From: Clostridiales bacterium UBA1701
Lineage (GTDB): Bacteria; Bacillota; Clostridia; Oscillospirales; Oscillospiraceae
NCBI GenBank assembly: GCA_002320035.1
Contig: DCJL01000014.1
Coordinates: 1-44,490 of the forward strand
Direction of reading: 5' to 3'
Length of the DNA: 44,490 nucleotides
Shown here: positions 8,444 through 15,986 of the stretch, piece after piece
Layout of the letters: each line of letters opens with the position of its first letter
How positions within the stretch are numbered: position 1 is the first letter of the stretch
Notes under the pieces: model-generated
Databases searched by the model: none
What the model saw: only the letters and a program-made list of their open reading frames with translations
Told to the model about the DNA's origin: nothing
Program-made: the position numbers and the translations under genes

Positions 8444-8463
8444 AGAACGAGGTATTATCCCAT

Positions 8464-10866
8464 ATGTTTGGTGAAATCTCACGCGACGAGGTCCGCAGCG
8501 CCATAGAGGACAAGCTCTGCGCCCATTTTGCCGTCAGCGGCGACAATGCTGACGACGGCCAGATATTCCAGGCCACGGCCATGGTTATCCGGGAGATAAT
8601 GAGCCGCTTTCTGGCGGCGGAGGATCCCACCCATGCCGAGAAGGAAGTCCACTATATGTCCATGGAGTTTCTCATGGGCCGCAGCCTTATGAAAAATGCC
8701 TTTAATCTGGGCATTTCCGAGGCCGTTACCGGCGCACTGGAAGACATGGGCCGCTCTGCTGCCGATATTTTCGAGGAGGAGCCGGATGCCGGGCTGGGCA
8801 ACGGCGGCCTTGGCCGCCTGGCCGCCTGCTATATGGACAGCATGGCCACCCTGGGCCTTGAGGCCACAGGCTATTCCATCTGCTATGAGCTGGGTATTTT
8901 CCGCCAGAAATTTGTGGACGGAAGGCAGACCGAAGTGGCGGACAACTGGCGCAGCGCCGCTGAGAGCTGGCTTGTTCCCCGGTATGAGGACGCAGTTGAG
9001 ATTCGTTTCGGCGGCCAGATTGCCCCCCATTGGGACAGCTTTGGACGTTACCACGCGGAGCACACGGGCTACACCGCCGTTCTGGCCGTGCCCCGGGATA
9101 TGCTCATTGCGGGCTTTGGCGGCAAAGAGGTCAACACCCTCCGCCTCTGGGACGCAAAGAGCACCAACGAGCTGGACATGTACCTCTTCTCTGAGGGCGA
9201 GTATGTCAAAAGCATGGAGCAGCGCACCATGGCCGAGGTTATCACCAAGGTGCTCTATCCGGCGGACGACCATATCGAAGGCAAGACCCTGCGCCTGAAG
9301 CAGCAGTACTTCTTTGTTTCCGCCACCGCTCAGGACATCGTGCGCAAACACATCAAAAAATGGGGAGACATCCGCGCCTTTGCCCGGCACCACACCATCC
9401 AGATCAATGATACGCATCCCACCCTCATCATTCCCGAACTTATGCGCATTTTTATGGATGAATACGGCCTCGGCTGGGATGAGGCGTGGAACATCGTCAA
9501 GGCCAGCGTAGCCTATACTAACCATACCGTTATGAGCGAGGCGCTGGAGAAGTGGCCCCAGGATCTGGTCCAGCGGCTGCTGCCCCGGCTCTGGGAGATC
9601 ATCTGCGAGATAAACCGCCGCTGGTGTGATTATCTTATGGCCAGCTTTGGCCAGGACGCCCGTGTGGGCCGGAACCTTATCATCAGAGATAATCAGGTCC
9701 ACATGGCCAACATGTGCCTGGCCGCCTGCTACAAGGTCAACGGCGTCTCCCGCCTCCACGGCGAGATTCTCAAAAAAGACCTGTTTCATGACATATATAC
9801 CCTTCGCCCCGAGCGGTTTACCCATGTGACCAACGGCATCGACCACCGCCGCTGGCTCTCCCAGATCAACCCCGGCCTCCACACGCTTATCTGCGAGCTT
9901 TTGGGCGGGGACGGGTACCTGACCCGGCCCGAGGAGCTGGAAGGCCTTGCCGCCTTTGTCTCTGACAGCGAGGTCCGCTGCCGGGTGAACGCGATAAAGC
10001 AGGAAAATAAGCTGCGTTTCGCGGAATTTGCCCGCCGCAACGACAGTTTTCTGCTCAATACCGGCGCGGTTATAGATGTGCAGGTCAAGCGCCTGCATGA
10101 GTACAAGCGCCAGCTCCTCTGCGCCATGAGTATCGCCAACCTCCAGATGCAGCTTCACGACAATCCCAATATGGACTTTGTGCCCAGAACCTTTGTCTTC
10201 GGCGCCAAGGCCGCCGCCGGCTACCGGGCAGCAAAGCGGATCATCGAACTGCTATTGTCCATGGCGGACGATATCAATAACGACCCCGTCTGCAGAGATC
10301 GGCTCCAGGTCTATTTTGTGGAGAACTACCGGGTTTCCGCCGCTGAGGTCATCGTGCCCGCGGCCCAGGTGTCCGAACAGATTTCCACCGCCGGCAAGGA
10401 AGCCTCCGGTACCGGCTGCATGAAGCTGATGATGAATGGCGCGGTGACGATTGGTACCCTTGACGGAGCAAATGTGGAGATGTACGAGCGCCTTGGGGAC
10501 GAGAACATGTTCCTTTTCGGCCTGCGCACAGAGGAAATTGCCGAGCTGCGCCGCCGGGGCTACGACCCGAGCGCCGTCGCCAACGCGGACCCTGAGATCC
10601 GCCGCGTTTTCGACCGCTTCAGCCAGGGCTTTGCCGACGGCAGGAGCTACTCCGACCTGGTTTCCAATCTGCTCTACGGCGGAGACCAGTACATGCTCAT
10701 CGCCGATTACAGAGCCTATGCTGACTGCCAGCGCCGCCTCTACGAGCGCATAAAGGACGATGGGGAGCGGGCCCGCCTCGCTATCATGAACACCGCCCGC
10801 AGCGGTGTGTTCGCGGCGGACCGGGCCATCGCGGAATACGCGAAGGATATATGGAGCATCCAGTAA
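8464..10866 (+). CDS. glgP: glycogen/maltodextrin phosphorylase
   Basis: An 800-residue GT35 phosphorylase that releases glucose-1-phosphate from glycogen using pyridoxal phosphate. Visible family motifs are DAGLGNGGLGRLAACYMDS near the N-terminus, QINDTHPTL and KRLHEYKRQLL in the middle, and the PLP-lysine region EASGTGCMKLMMNGA near residue 650. A Cys replaces the usual Asn before the MK. The gene lies 20 bases after glgD and overlaps the next gene by 16 bases, so synthesis and breakdown enzymes share one operon. glgA and glgB are not in the window. Confidence 0.95.
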   Translation: MFGEISRDEVRSAIEDKLCAHFAVSGDNADDGQIFQATAMVIREIMSRFLAAEDPTHAEKEVHYMSMEFLMGRSLMKNAFNLGISEAVTGALEDMGRSAADIFEEEPDAGLGNGGLGRLAACYMDSMATLGLEATGYSICYELGIFRQKFVDGRQTEVADNWRSAAESWLVPRYEDAVEIRFGGQIAPHWDSFGRYHAEHTGYTAVLAVPRDMLIAGFGGKEVNTLRLWDAKSTNELDMYLFSEGEYVKSMEQRTMAEVITKVLYPADDHIEGKTLRLKQQYFFVSATAQDIVRKHIKKWGDIRAFARHHTIQINDTHPTLIIPELMRIFMDEYGLGWDEAWNIVKASVAYTNHTVMSEALEKWPQDLVQRLLPRLWEIICEINRRWCDYLMASFGQDARVGRNLIIRDNQVHMANMCLAACYKVNGVSRLHGEILKKDLFHDIYTLRPERFTHVTNGIDHRRWLSQINPGLHTLICELLGGDGYLTRPEELEGLAAFVSDSEVRCRVNAIKQENKLRFAEFARRNDSFLLNTGAVIDVQVKRLHEYKRQLLCAMSIANLQMQLHDNPNMDFVPRTFVFGAKAAAGYRAAKRIIELLLSMADDINNDPVCRDRLQVYFVENYRVSAAEVIVPAAQVSEQISTAGKEASGTGCMKLMMNGAVTIGTLDGANVEMYERLGDENMFLFGLRTEEIAELRRRGYDPSAVANADPEIRRVFDRFSQGFADGRSYSDLVSNLLYGGDQYMLIADYRAYADCQRRLYERIKDDGERARLAIMNTARSGVFAADRAIAEYAKDIWSIQ

Positions 10867-11753
10867 AAAAATATTACGCCGTCGTCATAGGCGGCGTGAA
10901 CATGGATATCGGGGGAAGTCCCGCCGGCCGGCTTGTCATGCGGGACTCCAATCCGGGCCTTGTCACACTGAAGCCCGGCGGCGTGGGCCGGAATATCGCG
11001 CATGACCTGCGCCTGCTGGGGCTGGAGGTGAGCCTTGCGGCGGCCCTGGGCGGAGATATGTATGCCGCCGCCATACGGGAAAGCTGCGCCGCGGCCGGTC
11101 TTGACATGAGCATGGCTCTGGTTTTGCCTGAGCGCCGTAGCTCCACATACCTCTATGTGACCGACGAGACGGGAGACATGCAGATCGGCATAGCGGACAT
11201 GGATATTACCAAATGCCTGACGCCGGCGTATTTTGCCCCGCTTATGGAGCGGATAAACCGGGCGGACGCCGTGGTACTGGACGCGAACCTGGAGGCGGAA
11301 ACACTGGTGTTCATCGCGGAAAACTGCACCGTCCCCCTGTACGCAGACCCGGTTTCCACCGCCAAGGCGCCCAGACTTCTGGGGGCACTTAAAAGGCTCC
11401 GCGCCATAAAGCCCAACGCAATGGAGGCGATGGCGCTCACCGGGGAGAAAGACCCGGAAAGGGCGGCTCTCGCTCTGCTGGAAAGGGGCGTGGAGCAGGT
11501 GTTCATAAGCCTTGGCCGGGACGGAATGCTGGCCGCCGAGCGCGGGCGCCTGCTGCGCCTGCCAAGAGCGGAGGCCCATGTGGTCAACACCACCGGCGCG
11601 GGGGATGCCGCAACAGCCGCCATCGTCTGGGCAGGCGTTCATGGAATGAGCCTTGAACGCGCCGCCGCCGCGGCTCTCCGCGCCGGAGCCATAACCACGG
11701 AGTGCCGGGAGGCCAATCATCCGGCGCTGTCCTCCCTGGGAGAGCGCATATAA
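10851..11753 (+). CDS. PfkB-family carbohydrate/nucleoside kinase (pseudouridine-kinase-like)
   Basis: A 300-residue ribokinase-fold protein. VIGGVNMDIGG at the N-terminus and KPGGVGRNIAHDL form the substrate site. NTTGAGDAATA near residue 245 is the anion hole with the catalytic Asp. The GGVNMDI start and overall pattern are closest to pseudouridine kinases, but adenosine or sugar kinases of the same family cannot be excluded. It overlaps the end of glgP in another frame, so it is translated with the glycogen operon, which is unexpected for a pseudouridine enzyme. No pseudouridine glycosidase gene follows. Confidence 0.8.
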   Translation: MEHPVKKYYAVVIGGVNMDIGGSPAGRLVMRDSNPGLVTLKPGGVGRNIAHDLRLLGLEVSLAAALGGDMYAAAIRESCAAAGLDMSMALVLPERRSSTYLYVTDETGDMQIGIADMDITKCLTPAYFAPLMERINRADAVVLDANLEAETLVFIAENCTVPLYADPVSTAKAPRLLGALKRLRAIKPNAMEAMALTGEKDPERAALALLERGVEQVFISLGRDGMLAAERGRLLRLPRAEAHVVNTTGAGDAATAAIVWAGVHGMSLERAAAAALRAGAITTECREANHPALSSLGERI

Positions 11754-11762
11754 AAAGATTAC

Positions 11763-11793
11763 ATCCCGGGCGTTTCAAACGCCCGGGATTTTT
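11763..11793 (+). terminator. terminator of the glg operon
   Basis: A perfect 13-bp stem (11763-11775 with 11777-11789, arm containing TCCCGGGCG) is followed by a TTTTT run and sits ten bases after the last stop codon. The loop is a single base in the longest pairing, so the tip will open. Confidence 0.9.
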
Positions 11794-11888
11794 GACGGCC
11801 AACAAAGCAAGCCCAAAGCAAACGGATAAGTCCTATCAACACAGCACAAGCCCCTACGGCTCAAAGCTTCAGGCGTTCACTCCCGTTC

Positions 11889-11922
11889 GAAAAAAATAAG
11901 CCCGCCAAATGGCGGGCTTATT
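11889..11922 (-). terminator. terminator of the tRNA-Lys transcript
   Basis: AATAAGCCCGCC pairs with GGCGGGCTTATT around AAAT. On the minus strand a T-run follows (11897-11889). It sits directly past the tRNA 3' end and marks host DNA on the left of the prophage. Confidence 0.8.
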
Positions 11923-11923
11923 C

Positions 11924-11968
11924 TGGTGCTCCAGCGGGGATTCGAACCCCGGACACCCTGCTTAAAAG
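11924..11968 (-). tRNA. tRNA-Lys(UUU) 3' half; prophage left attachment site (attL)
   Basis: Read on the minus strand: anticodon loop CTTTTAA, stem GCAGG, variable GTGTC, T-arm CGGGG-TTCGAAT-CCCCG, acceptor CTGGAGC, then A and CCA. The 5' half is missing. The bases that should form the other anticodon stem arm (CCTGC) read TATCC. The gene is therefore broken at the anticodon loop next to the integrase, which is the usual signature of integration into a tRNA 3' half. A repaired full copy is expected at attR, right of the window. Confidence 0.8.
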
Positions 11969-12008
11969 GGATAATGCATGAAAACACGTTTCTATTGGTA
12001 CATAAGGG

Positions 12009-13214
12009 TTATAGCCGTTTTAAACGGTATTTTTTCACCTGATGTGTCACCGCTGGGGGTGAAAAGGCCTTAGAGATGGCCGGCATGGTGTCGGCGGGGG
12101 TATTGGCCATGAGGTGAGTGTATATATTGAGGGTGAGCTGCACTGTGGCGTGACCGGCAAGATACTGCACGGTTTTTATACTTGCCCCGGACATTATCAG
12201 CTCTGTGATATAGGTATGGCGGAGCTGATGAGGCGTGACATGGAAATCAAGGGTCACAAGGATGGGATGGTTACGGACTTTATCGCCCAGGGCATAACCT
12301 TCCCGGACAGAGCGGATTCTGACCGCGTCCCACATTTTACGGAAGCCTGTGGCGGAAACCGGCCCGCCGCTCTGATTACAGACAACGAATGGGCTTTCGT
12401 AAAGCTCCGGCTTTTCTTTTTTGCGTGCGGATTGAAGGCTGGAAAGACAATCAAAGAGCTGGGGCGGCAAAGGGATTTTTCTTTGGGAGGCTTTGCTTTT
12501 CAGAGAGGAGTCAACAACGGGCGTGTTTTTTCCCTCCCATCGAAGCGTGCGTTTCACTTCGAGATAGGGCGGGGTCTGGGTGAGGTATACGCAGTCCCAC
12601 TGAAGGCCAAGGGCTTCCCCCCGGCGCAGGCCGGCATAGAGGCAGAGATATACAAAGGGTTCGACGGCACAGCCGGACACGGCAGAAAGCAAGGCAGACT
12701 GCTGCGCTTTGGTCAGAGGAACTTTCTCTTTGCTGGGTGCGCCTCCGGCTTTCAAATCCCGGCAGGGAGATCTTTTTATTAAGTCATTATCTTCAGCGGC
12801 GGCAAAAAGACGCTTGAGCGTGGTGACTATTTTCTGCTGCCCGGATTTAGAGAGTCCAGACGCCGCAAGCATGACGGCCTTGATGTCATCGGGCTTAATG
12901 TCCTGAAGTACACGCTGGCCGATTACAGGGCATATATGATTGTTGACTGCATTTTTGTAATCCTCCCGGCGTTTGGCGCTCAAGCCGGCGGTGTTCAGCT
13001 TGTACCACTGGGCGGCGTATTGCCAGACGAGCAGCCGCTCCGGCTGTGTCAGGAGCTGATACTCGGCCTCTCTGGCCCGGAGCTTTTCCCGAAGCTCGGC
13101 TTTGGTTTTGCCATAGACATCGGTCCACTTCCCGGTGAGCGGATTCTTAATCTTTTTTCGGTAGCTTTGACTGCGAGCATCCCAGGTGAATTCCGGGGAG
13201 ATTTTGGGCGGCAT
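12009..13214 (-). CDS. int: tyrosine-type phage integrase
   Basis: A 401-residue site-specific recombinase. It has an N-terminal arm-binding domain (1-60, YGKTKAELREKLR), a SAM-like core-binding domain (about 62-160) and a catalytic domain with Arg198 (AGLRRGEAL), Lys241 (SKASQRKIP), His329-x-x-Arg332 (TPHQLRHTY), His355 (LAGHATVQ) and nucleophile Tyr365 (NIYTHL). AAGGAG lies before the ATG. It sits beside attL with its 3' end toward the tRNA fragment, and integrates and excises this prophage through tRNA-Lys. Confidence 0.95.
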   Translation of the reverse strand: MPPKISPEFTWDARSQSYRKKIKNPLTGKWTDVYGKTKAELREKLRAREAEYQLLTQPERLLVWQYAAQWYKLNTAGLSAKRREDYKNAVNNHICPVIGQRVLQDIKPDDIKAVMLAASGLSKSGQQKIVTTLKRLFAAAEDNDLIKRSPCRDLKAGGAPSKEKVPLTKAQQSALLSAVSGCAVEPFVYLCLYAGLRRGEALGLQWDCVYLTQTPPYLEVKRTLRWEGKNTPVVDSSLKSKASQRKIPLPPQLFDCLSSLQSARKKEKPELYESPFVVCNQSGGPVSATGFRKMWDAVRIRSVREGYALGDKVRNHPILVTLDFHVTPHQLRHTYITELIMSGASIKTVQYLAGHATVQLTLNIYTHLMANTPADTMPAISKAFSPPAVTHQVKKYRLKRL

Positions 13215-13229
13215 AGCTTATCTCCTTAT

Positions 13230-13285
13230 TTAACTGAACAGGCCGCCGCCGGGCGGCCTGTTTTTGTGTCCAGATTGGACACATA
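13230..13285. repeat. direct repeat copy 1 bracketing hicAB (hairpin plus palindrome)
   Basis: About 55 bp: TTAACTGAACAGG, a GC hairpin (GGCCGCC / GGCGGCC) with a T-run on the plus strand, then palindrome copy 1. It matches 14002-14057 with only a few substitutions. No plus-strand gene ends here, so the plus-oriented terminator has no obvious client. On the minus strand it lies in the integrase leader. Confidence 0.85.
13265..13283. repeat. 19-bp palindrome, copy 1
   Basis: TGTGTCCAGATTGGACACA; arms of seven perfectly paired bases. It lies between int and hicA. Confidence 0.9.
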
Positions 13286-13300
13286 TGGGCAAGAGCTAAA

Positions 13301-13347
13301 TACGTGTGAATATGTAAAATAATCATTGACATACGTAGAAATACGTG
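13301..13347. promoter_or_regulatory. HicAB operator half-sites
   Basis: Four TAYGTR words in two pairs ten bases apart: TACGTG-TGAA-TATGTA (13301-13316) and TACGTA-GAAA-TACGTG (13332-13347). The second pair lies between the -35 and -10 of the hicA promoter, as expected for autorepression by the ribbon-helix-helix domain of HicB. Confidence 0.55.
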
Positions 13348-13354
13348 CTATAAT
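13326..13354 (+). promoter_or_regulatory. consensus sigma-A promoter of hicAB
   Basis: TTGACA (13326-13331), 17 bases, TATAAT (13349-13354). Both hexamers and the spacing are perfect. Confidence 0.9.
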
Positions 13355-13389
13355 TAAAGCATAGAAAAAGACAAGGGAAGTGAGCGGAC

Positions 13390-13572
13390 ATAAAATACAG
13401 TGAGTTGGAGAAGATGCTAAAGAAAGCCGGCTGCACGGTATACAAAGAGGGCGCAAACCACACATTATGGTACAGCCCACTTACCGGGAAGATCTTCCCC
13501 GTGGGCAGACACAAAACGGAAGATGTAAGAACCGGGACACTGAAATCAATCATGCGGGACGCGGGGCTTTAA
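13390..13572 (+). CDS. hicA: HicA mRNA-interferase toxin, apparent ATA start
   Basis: About 60 residues of HicA pattern: KYSELEKMLKKAGC at the N-terminus, the catalytic His in GANHTLWYSP, PVGRHKTED and a typical ending TLKSIMRDAGL. The fold is a double-stranded-RNA-binding-like domain that cleaves mRNA. The frame aligned with family starts opens with ATA at 13390, preceded by GGGAAG. An in-frame TGA lies just upstream at 13381. Alternatives are TTG 13405 or ATG 13414, which would remove part of the first helix. A hairpin (13563-13568 with 13575-13580) overlaps the stop and separates it from hicB. Confidence 0.85.
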   Translation: MKYSELEKMLKKAGCTVYKEGANHTLWYSPLTGKIFPVGRHKTEDVRTGTLKSIMRDAGL

Positions 13573-13609
13573 GGAGCCCCTCCCGCAGCGTTCAGAAAGG
13601 AGAAAATTT

Positions 13610-14005
13610 ATGGCGAAATATGTTTATCCGGCGGTATTTACACCGGAAGCAGAGGGCGGGTACTCGATTGTATTCCCTGATATCGAGAGCTGCTATACAT
13701 CGGCGGAGAATCTTGACGAGGGACTGAAAATGGCAAGCGACGTGCTTTGTCTCATGCTCTATGAAATGGAAGAAGAGGAAAAGGAAATTCCCCCGGCATC
13801 AAGAATACAGGACATGAAACCCAGCGGAGAGGAGTTCGCCACTCTGGTTGCCTGCGATACGGTGGAGTATCGCAAATTCTTCAACAACCGGGCGGTCAAA
13901 AAGACGCTCAGTATTCCGGCGTGGCTGAATACCATGGCAGAAAGGGAAGATATTAACTTCTCCGCAGTTTTACAGAAAGCTCTGAAAGCAGAGCTCCATA
14001 TTTAA
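13610..14005 (+). CDS. hicB: HicB antitoxin
   Basis: 131 residues. The N-terminal partial RNase-H-like fold (YVYPAVFTPEAEGGYSIVFPDI, positions 4-25, then the CYTSAENLDEGLKMA helix) caps HicA. The C-terminal ribbon-helix-helix (VKKTLSIPAWLNTMAE...FSAVLQKAL) binds the operator. AGAAAGGAG precedes the ATG. The toxin-first order is normal for this family. The stop codon lies inside the second flanking direct repeat. Confidence 0.92.
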   Translation: MAKYVYPAVFTPEAEGGYSIVFPDIESCYTSAENLDEGLKMASDVLCLMLYEMEEEEKEIPPASRIQDMKPSGEEFATLVACDTVEYRKFFNNRAVKKTLSIPAWLNTMAEREDINFSAVLQKALKAELHI

Positions 14006-14057
14006 CTGAACGGGCCGCCGCCGGGCGGCCTGTTTTTGTGTCCAATTTGGGCACATT
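14002..14057. repeat. direct repeat copy 2 bracketing hicAB, with terminator
   Basis: Same layout as 13230-13285. It overlaps the hicB stop codon, and its GC hairpin with T-run acts as the hicAB terminator. It ends in palindrome copy 2. Confidence 0.85.
14037..14055. repeat. 19-bp palindrome, copy 2
   Basis: TGTGTCCAATTTGGGCACA; one arm position differs (T opposite G). It lies between hicB and the exonuclease gene and overlaps nothing else but the flanking repeat. Confidence 0.85.
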
Positions 14058-15243
14058 ATTCTCTATCTTTTGCCAAGTGTTTAAAGAGTAAGCCGGTTGC
14101 CAAGCAATCTGCCAGGGCGCGATGCGCGCCGTATAAGGGAATTCCATAATAGTAACAGAGTGTTCCAAGCTTATAATTTTCAACATCATAGTCGCTGTCA
14201 TAATCGGTCATATGACACCCAAGCTCCTTATCCCATTTTTGCCTAGCTTTTTTTAACGTATGTTGTGCAATGTAGAGCGTGTCATAATATTTTCGATTTT
14301 CAGCAGTTACATCAACCCCGTGTTTGACTATAAATTTTAAATCGAATTGCAGATTATGAGCGACAAGATTGTCTGAGCCTATAAAGTTTTGAAAAGCCAG
14401 TGCAACTTGGCCAAAGGTAGGTTTATCAGCCACCATTTCGGCATTTATACCGTTTATTTTTGCCGCCTCTTCAGAAATACCTTTCTTGGGTCGGCATAAC
14501 GTTGTAAAAGCCTCTACAGGTTCAAAATTTCTAAATCTAATAGCAGAAATTTCCACAATTTCAGCTTGCGCGGGGCTGAGTCCGGTTGTTTCAGTATCAA
14601 ATACAACAAAATTTCCTAATTTGCTTCGGGGGGTCTTCTTAGTTATGTTTGAAAATCCGATATCTGCCACTTCAGAAACAGAGCGTTTCTTTGCTTCTAC
14701 TTCCGAGATACTTATATCTACCTTTGGGAGATTATCTAAAACAAGAGCGCGTACGTCAGTAGTGTCGGACTGCAAATTCTTATTTTCTTGTTTAACGTAA
14801 GCCTGCGCTTGCGGTTCAAGATCTGCATTAGTAGACTGCACTCTCTCAGCTTCTTCGGCAATTTGCGGCTGACAATTACGGTGAAGTTCTAACTCTCTGG
14901 CCTGAAGTTCAGCTATTTCTACTCGCTTACGGAGAAGTTCTACCTCTCTGGCCTGAAGTTCGGCTATTTCTGCTCGCTTTTTGTCAGCCTCGGCCTGCAA
15001 GCGTTCGTTTTCCGCCTGCTTATCTCGAATAAGCTGCTCCCGGCGCTGTTCCTCCGCAATTTTATCTGAACTTTTACAGAGGATGCAAAGGATAACAAAG
15101 GCCAGAAAAGCAGCCGCGAAGACGATTCCAGCTACATAATTAAGCGGATACGGCCATTTTTCTGAGCAGATATACAAGACGGCCAGAACGATGCCACCAA
15201 TCCATCTGTCTTTCTTAGACAGCTTCTCCATGAACTTCCTCAT
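14056..15243 (-). CDS. membrane-anchored DEDDh (DnaQ-like) 3'-5' exonuclease
   Basis: 395 residues from ATG 15243 (MRKFMEK), chosen because AAGGGGG lies just upstream. The frame can extend into palindrome copy 3, but that gives a meaningless leader (MCPNWAQ). Two membrane segments lie at about 15-25 and 37-56. A charged coiled coil with the repeated unit AEIAELQARE spans about 60-125, followed by a linker. The exonuclease domain is at about 210-395 with Asp216 and Glu218 (FDTETTGL), Asp301 (AHNLQFD), His374 and Asp379 (GAHRALAD). All catalytic residues are present. It is AT-richer than its neighbours. Placed beside the repressor, it is probably expressed in the lysogen. A defence or superinfection-exclusion role is inference. 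Confidence 0.85.
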   Translation of the reverse strand: MRKFMEKLSKKDRWIGGIVLAVLYICSEKWPYPLNYVAGIVFAAAFLAFVILCILCKSSDKIAEEQRREQLIRDKQAENERLQAEADKKRAEIAELQAREVELLRKRVEIAELQARELELHRNCQPQIAEEAERVQSTNADLEPQAQAYVKQENKNLQSDTTDVRALVLDNLPKVDISISEVEAKKRSVSEVADIGFSNITKKTPRSKLGNFVVFDTETTGLSPAQAEIVEISAIRFRNFEPVEAFTTLCRPKKGISEEAAKINGINAEMVADKPTFGQVALAFQNFIGSDNLVAHNLQFDLKFIVKHGVDVTAENRKYYDTLYIAQHTLKKARQKWDKELGCHMTDYDSDYDVENYKLGTLCYYYGIPLYGAHRALADCLATGLLFKHLAKDRE

Positions 15244-15256
15244 ATAGAATCCCCCT

Positions 15257-15275
15257 TGTGCCCAATTTGGGCACA
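15257..15275. repeat. 19-bp palindrome, copy 3
   Basis: TGTGCCCAATTTGGGCACA, a perfect palindrome with a compensating pair change (T:A to C:G) relative to the consensus. It lies between repressor and exonuclease genes. Confidence 0.9.
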
Positions 15276-15279
15276 TTTT

Positions 15280-15897
15280 TTATTTTCTGCCGACTTTGCG
15301 GCGGAGTTCTACGACGACGCCGGCGATTGACACCGGCAGGGACTGAATTTCTTCCTGAGTGAATGTGCGCGGAGGGTAGGACGGGTTGCGAGGAACGAGC
15401 GTCATAGTATGTTCCTGTTCATTCAGTTTGACCTGTTTGAGAGTTGCGTCATATCCGTTTACATAGACCACACAGTCATCGCCGGAAATGCAGACAGGCG
15501 TCTTTTGAACAATTACCGTGTCGCCGGGCAAATAGTCCGGGTACATGCTGTCTCCCTTTACCTCAAGGGCAAAGAATTCTTTTCCGCCTGCCGCCATACT
15601 CTGAGGGAGTTCTTCCCAGTCAATTATGTCCTCCACGGCTTCAAGGGGTATACCAGCGGGAACAGAGCCTAGTACAGGGACGCGAATAGGCTCGATGTCT
15701 TTTACAGCTTCAGACTTTCCAAGAAGGTAGTCTGTAGTGACATGAAACAGTTCAGCGAGTCTGCCTAGTGATACATTATCAATTTTTGAGCGCCCGCTTT
15801 CCCAAGCAGAGTATTGGGGCTGTGAGAGCCCAATAATAGCGGCGACTTCAACTTGGGTTAGATTTGAAGCCTTCCTGGCTACCTTTAGATTGTTCAT
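15280..15897 (-). CDS. S24-type phage repressor (CI/LexA-like)
   Basis: 205 residues from ATG 15897, preceded by GGAGGAGG; the frame extends further upstream into the operator region without a ribosome site. Residues 1-60 are a Cro/C1-type HTH (NLTQVEVAAIIGLSQPQYSAWESG). The cleavage dipeptide is Ala81-Gly82 (VPAGIP). The self-cleavage dyad is Ser117 (KGDSMYP) and Lys154 (ATLKQV). It should keep lytic promoters off and be inactivated on DNA damage through RecA. It is divergent from the lytic operon. Confidence 0.93.
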   Translation of the reverse strand: MNNLKVARKASNLTQVEVAAIIGLSQPQYSAWESGRSKIDNVSLGRLAELFHVTTDYLLGKSEAVKDIEPIRVPVLGSVPAGIPLEAVEDIIDWEELPQSMAAGGKEFFALEVKGDSMYPDYLPGDTVIVQKTPVCISGDDCVVYVNGYDATLKQVKLNEQEHTMTLVPRNPSYPPRTFTQEEIQSLPVSIAGVVVELRRKVGRK

Positions 15898-15919
15898 AAT
15901 ATCGCCTCCTCCGATAAAA

Positions 15920-15948
15920 CATATATCAAGTTGCAATAAAGCTTGCAA
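15920..15948 (-). promoter_or_regulatory. promoter of the repressor gene
   Basis: TTGCAA (15948-15943), 17 bases, TATATG (15925-15920) on the minus strand. The -35 sits inside the inverted repeat at 15930-15949, so binding there would control the gene. Confidence 0.6.
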
Positions 15949-15949
15949 C
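15930..15949. promoter_or_regulatory. operator candidate, inverted repeat GTTGCAA/TTGCAAC
   Basis: Seven-base arms with a six-base spacer (TAAAGC), overlapping the repressor -35. Confidence 0.5.
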
Positions 15950-15951
15950 AT

Positions 15952-15970
15952 TATTTGTTAAAAACAAATA
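15952..15970. promoter_or_regulatory. operator candidate, TATTTGTT/AACAAATA
   Basis: A perfect 8-base inverted repeat around AAA, midway between the repressor and lytic promoters. Confidence 0.55.
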
Positions 15971-15986
15971 AAATACAAATATATGC

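Noticed and set aside
6509..8482. 657-codon open frame on the minus strand
   Set aside because: Complement of glgC/glgD, which have clear family motifs. Long antisense frames are expected in GC-rich coding DNA, and the protein is low-complexity His/Gly/Ala.
8479..10158. 559-codon open frame on the minus strand
   Set aside because: Antisense of glgP; no motif and no ribosome site.
11924..11968. Reading the fragment as a complete tRNA
   Set aside because: The D-arm, acceptor 5' strand and anticodon stem 5' strand are missing on the right.
13230..14057. CRISPR-like spaced repeats
   Set aside because: Only two copies 772 bp apart with genes between; no short regular spacers anywhere in the window.
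15244..15276. N-terminal extension MCPNWAQ of the exonuclease
   Set aside because: It translates palindrome copy 3 and lies before the ribosome site of ATG 15243.
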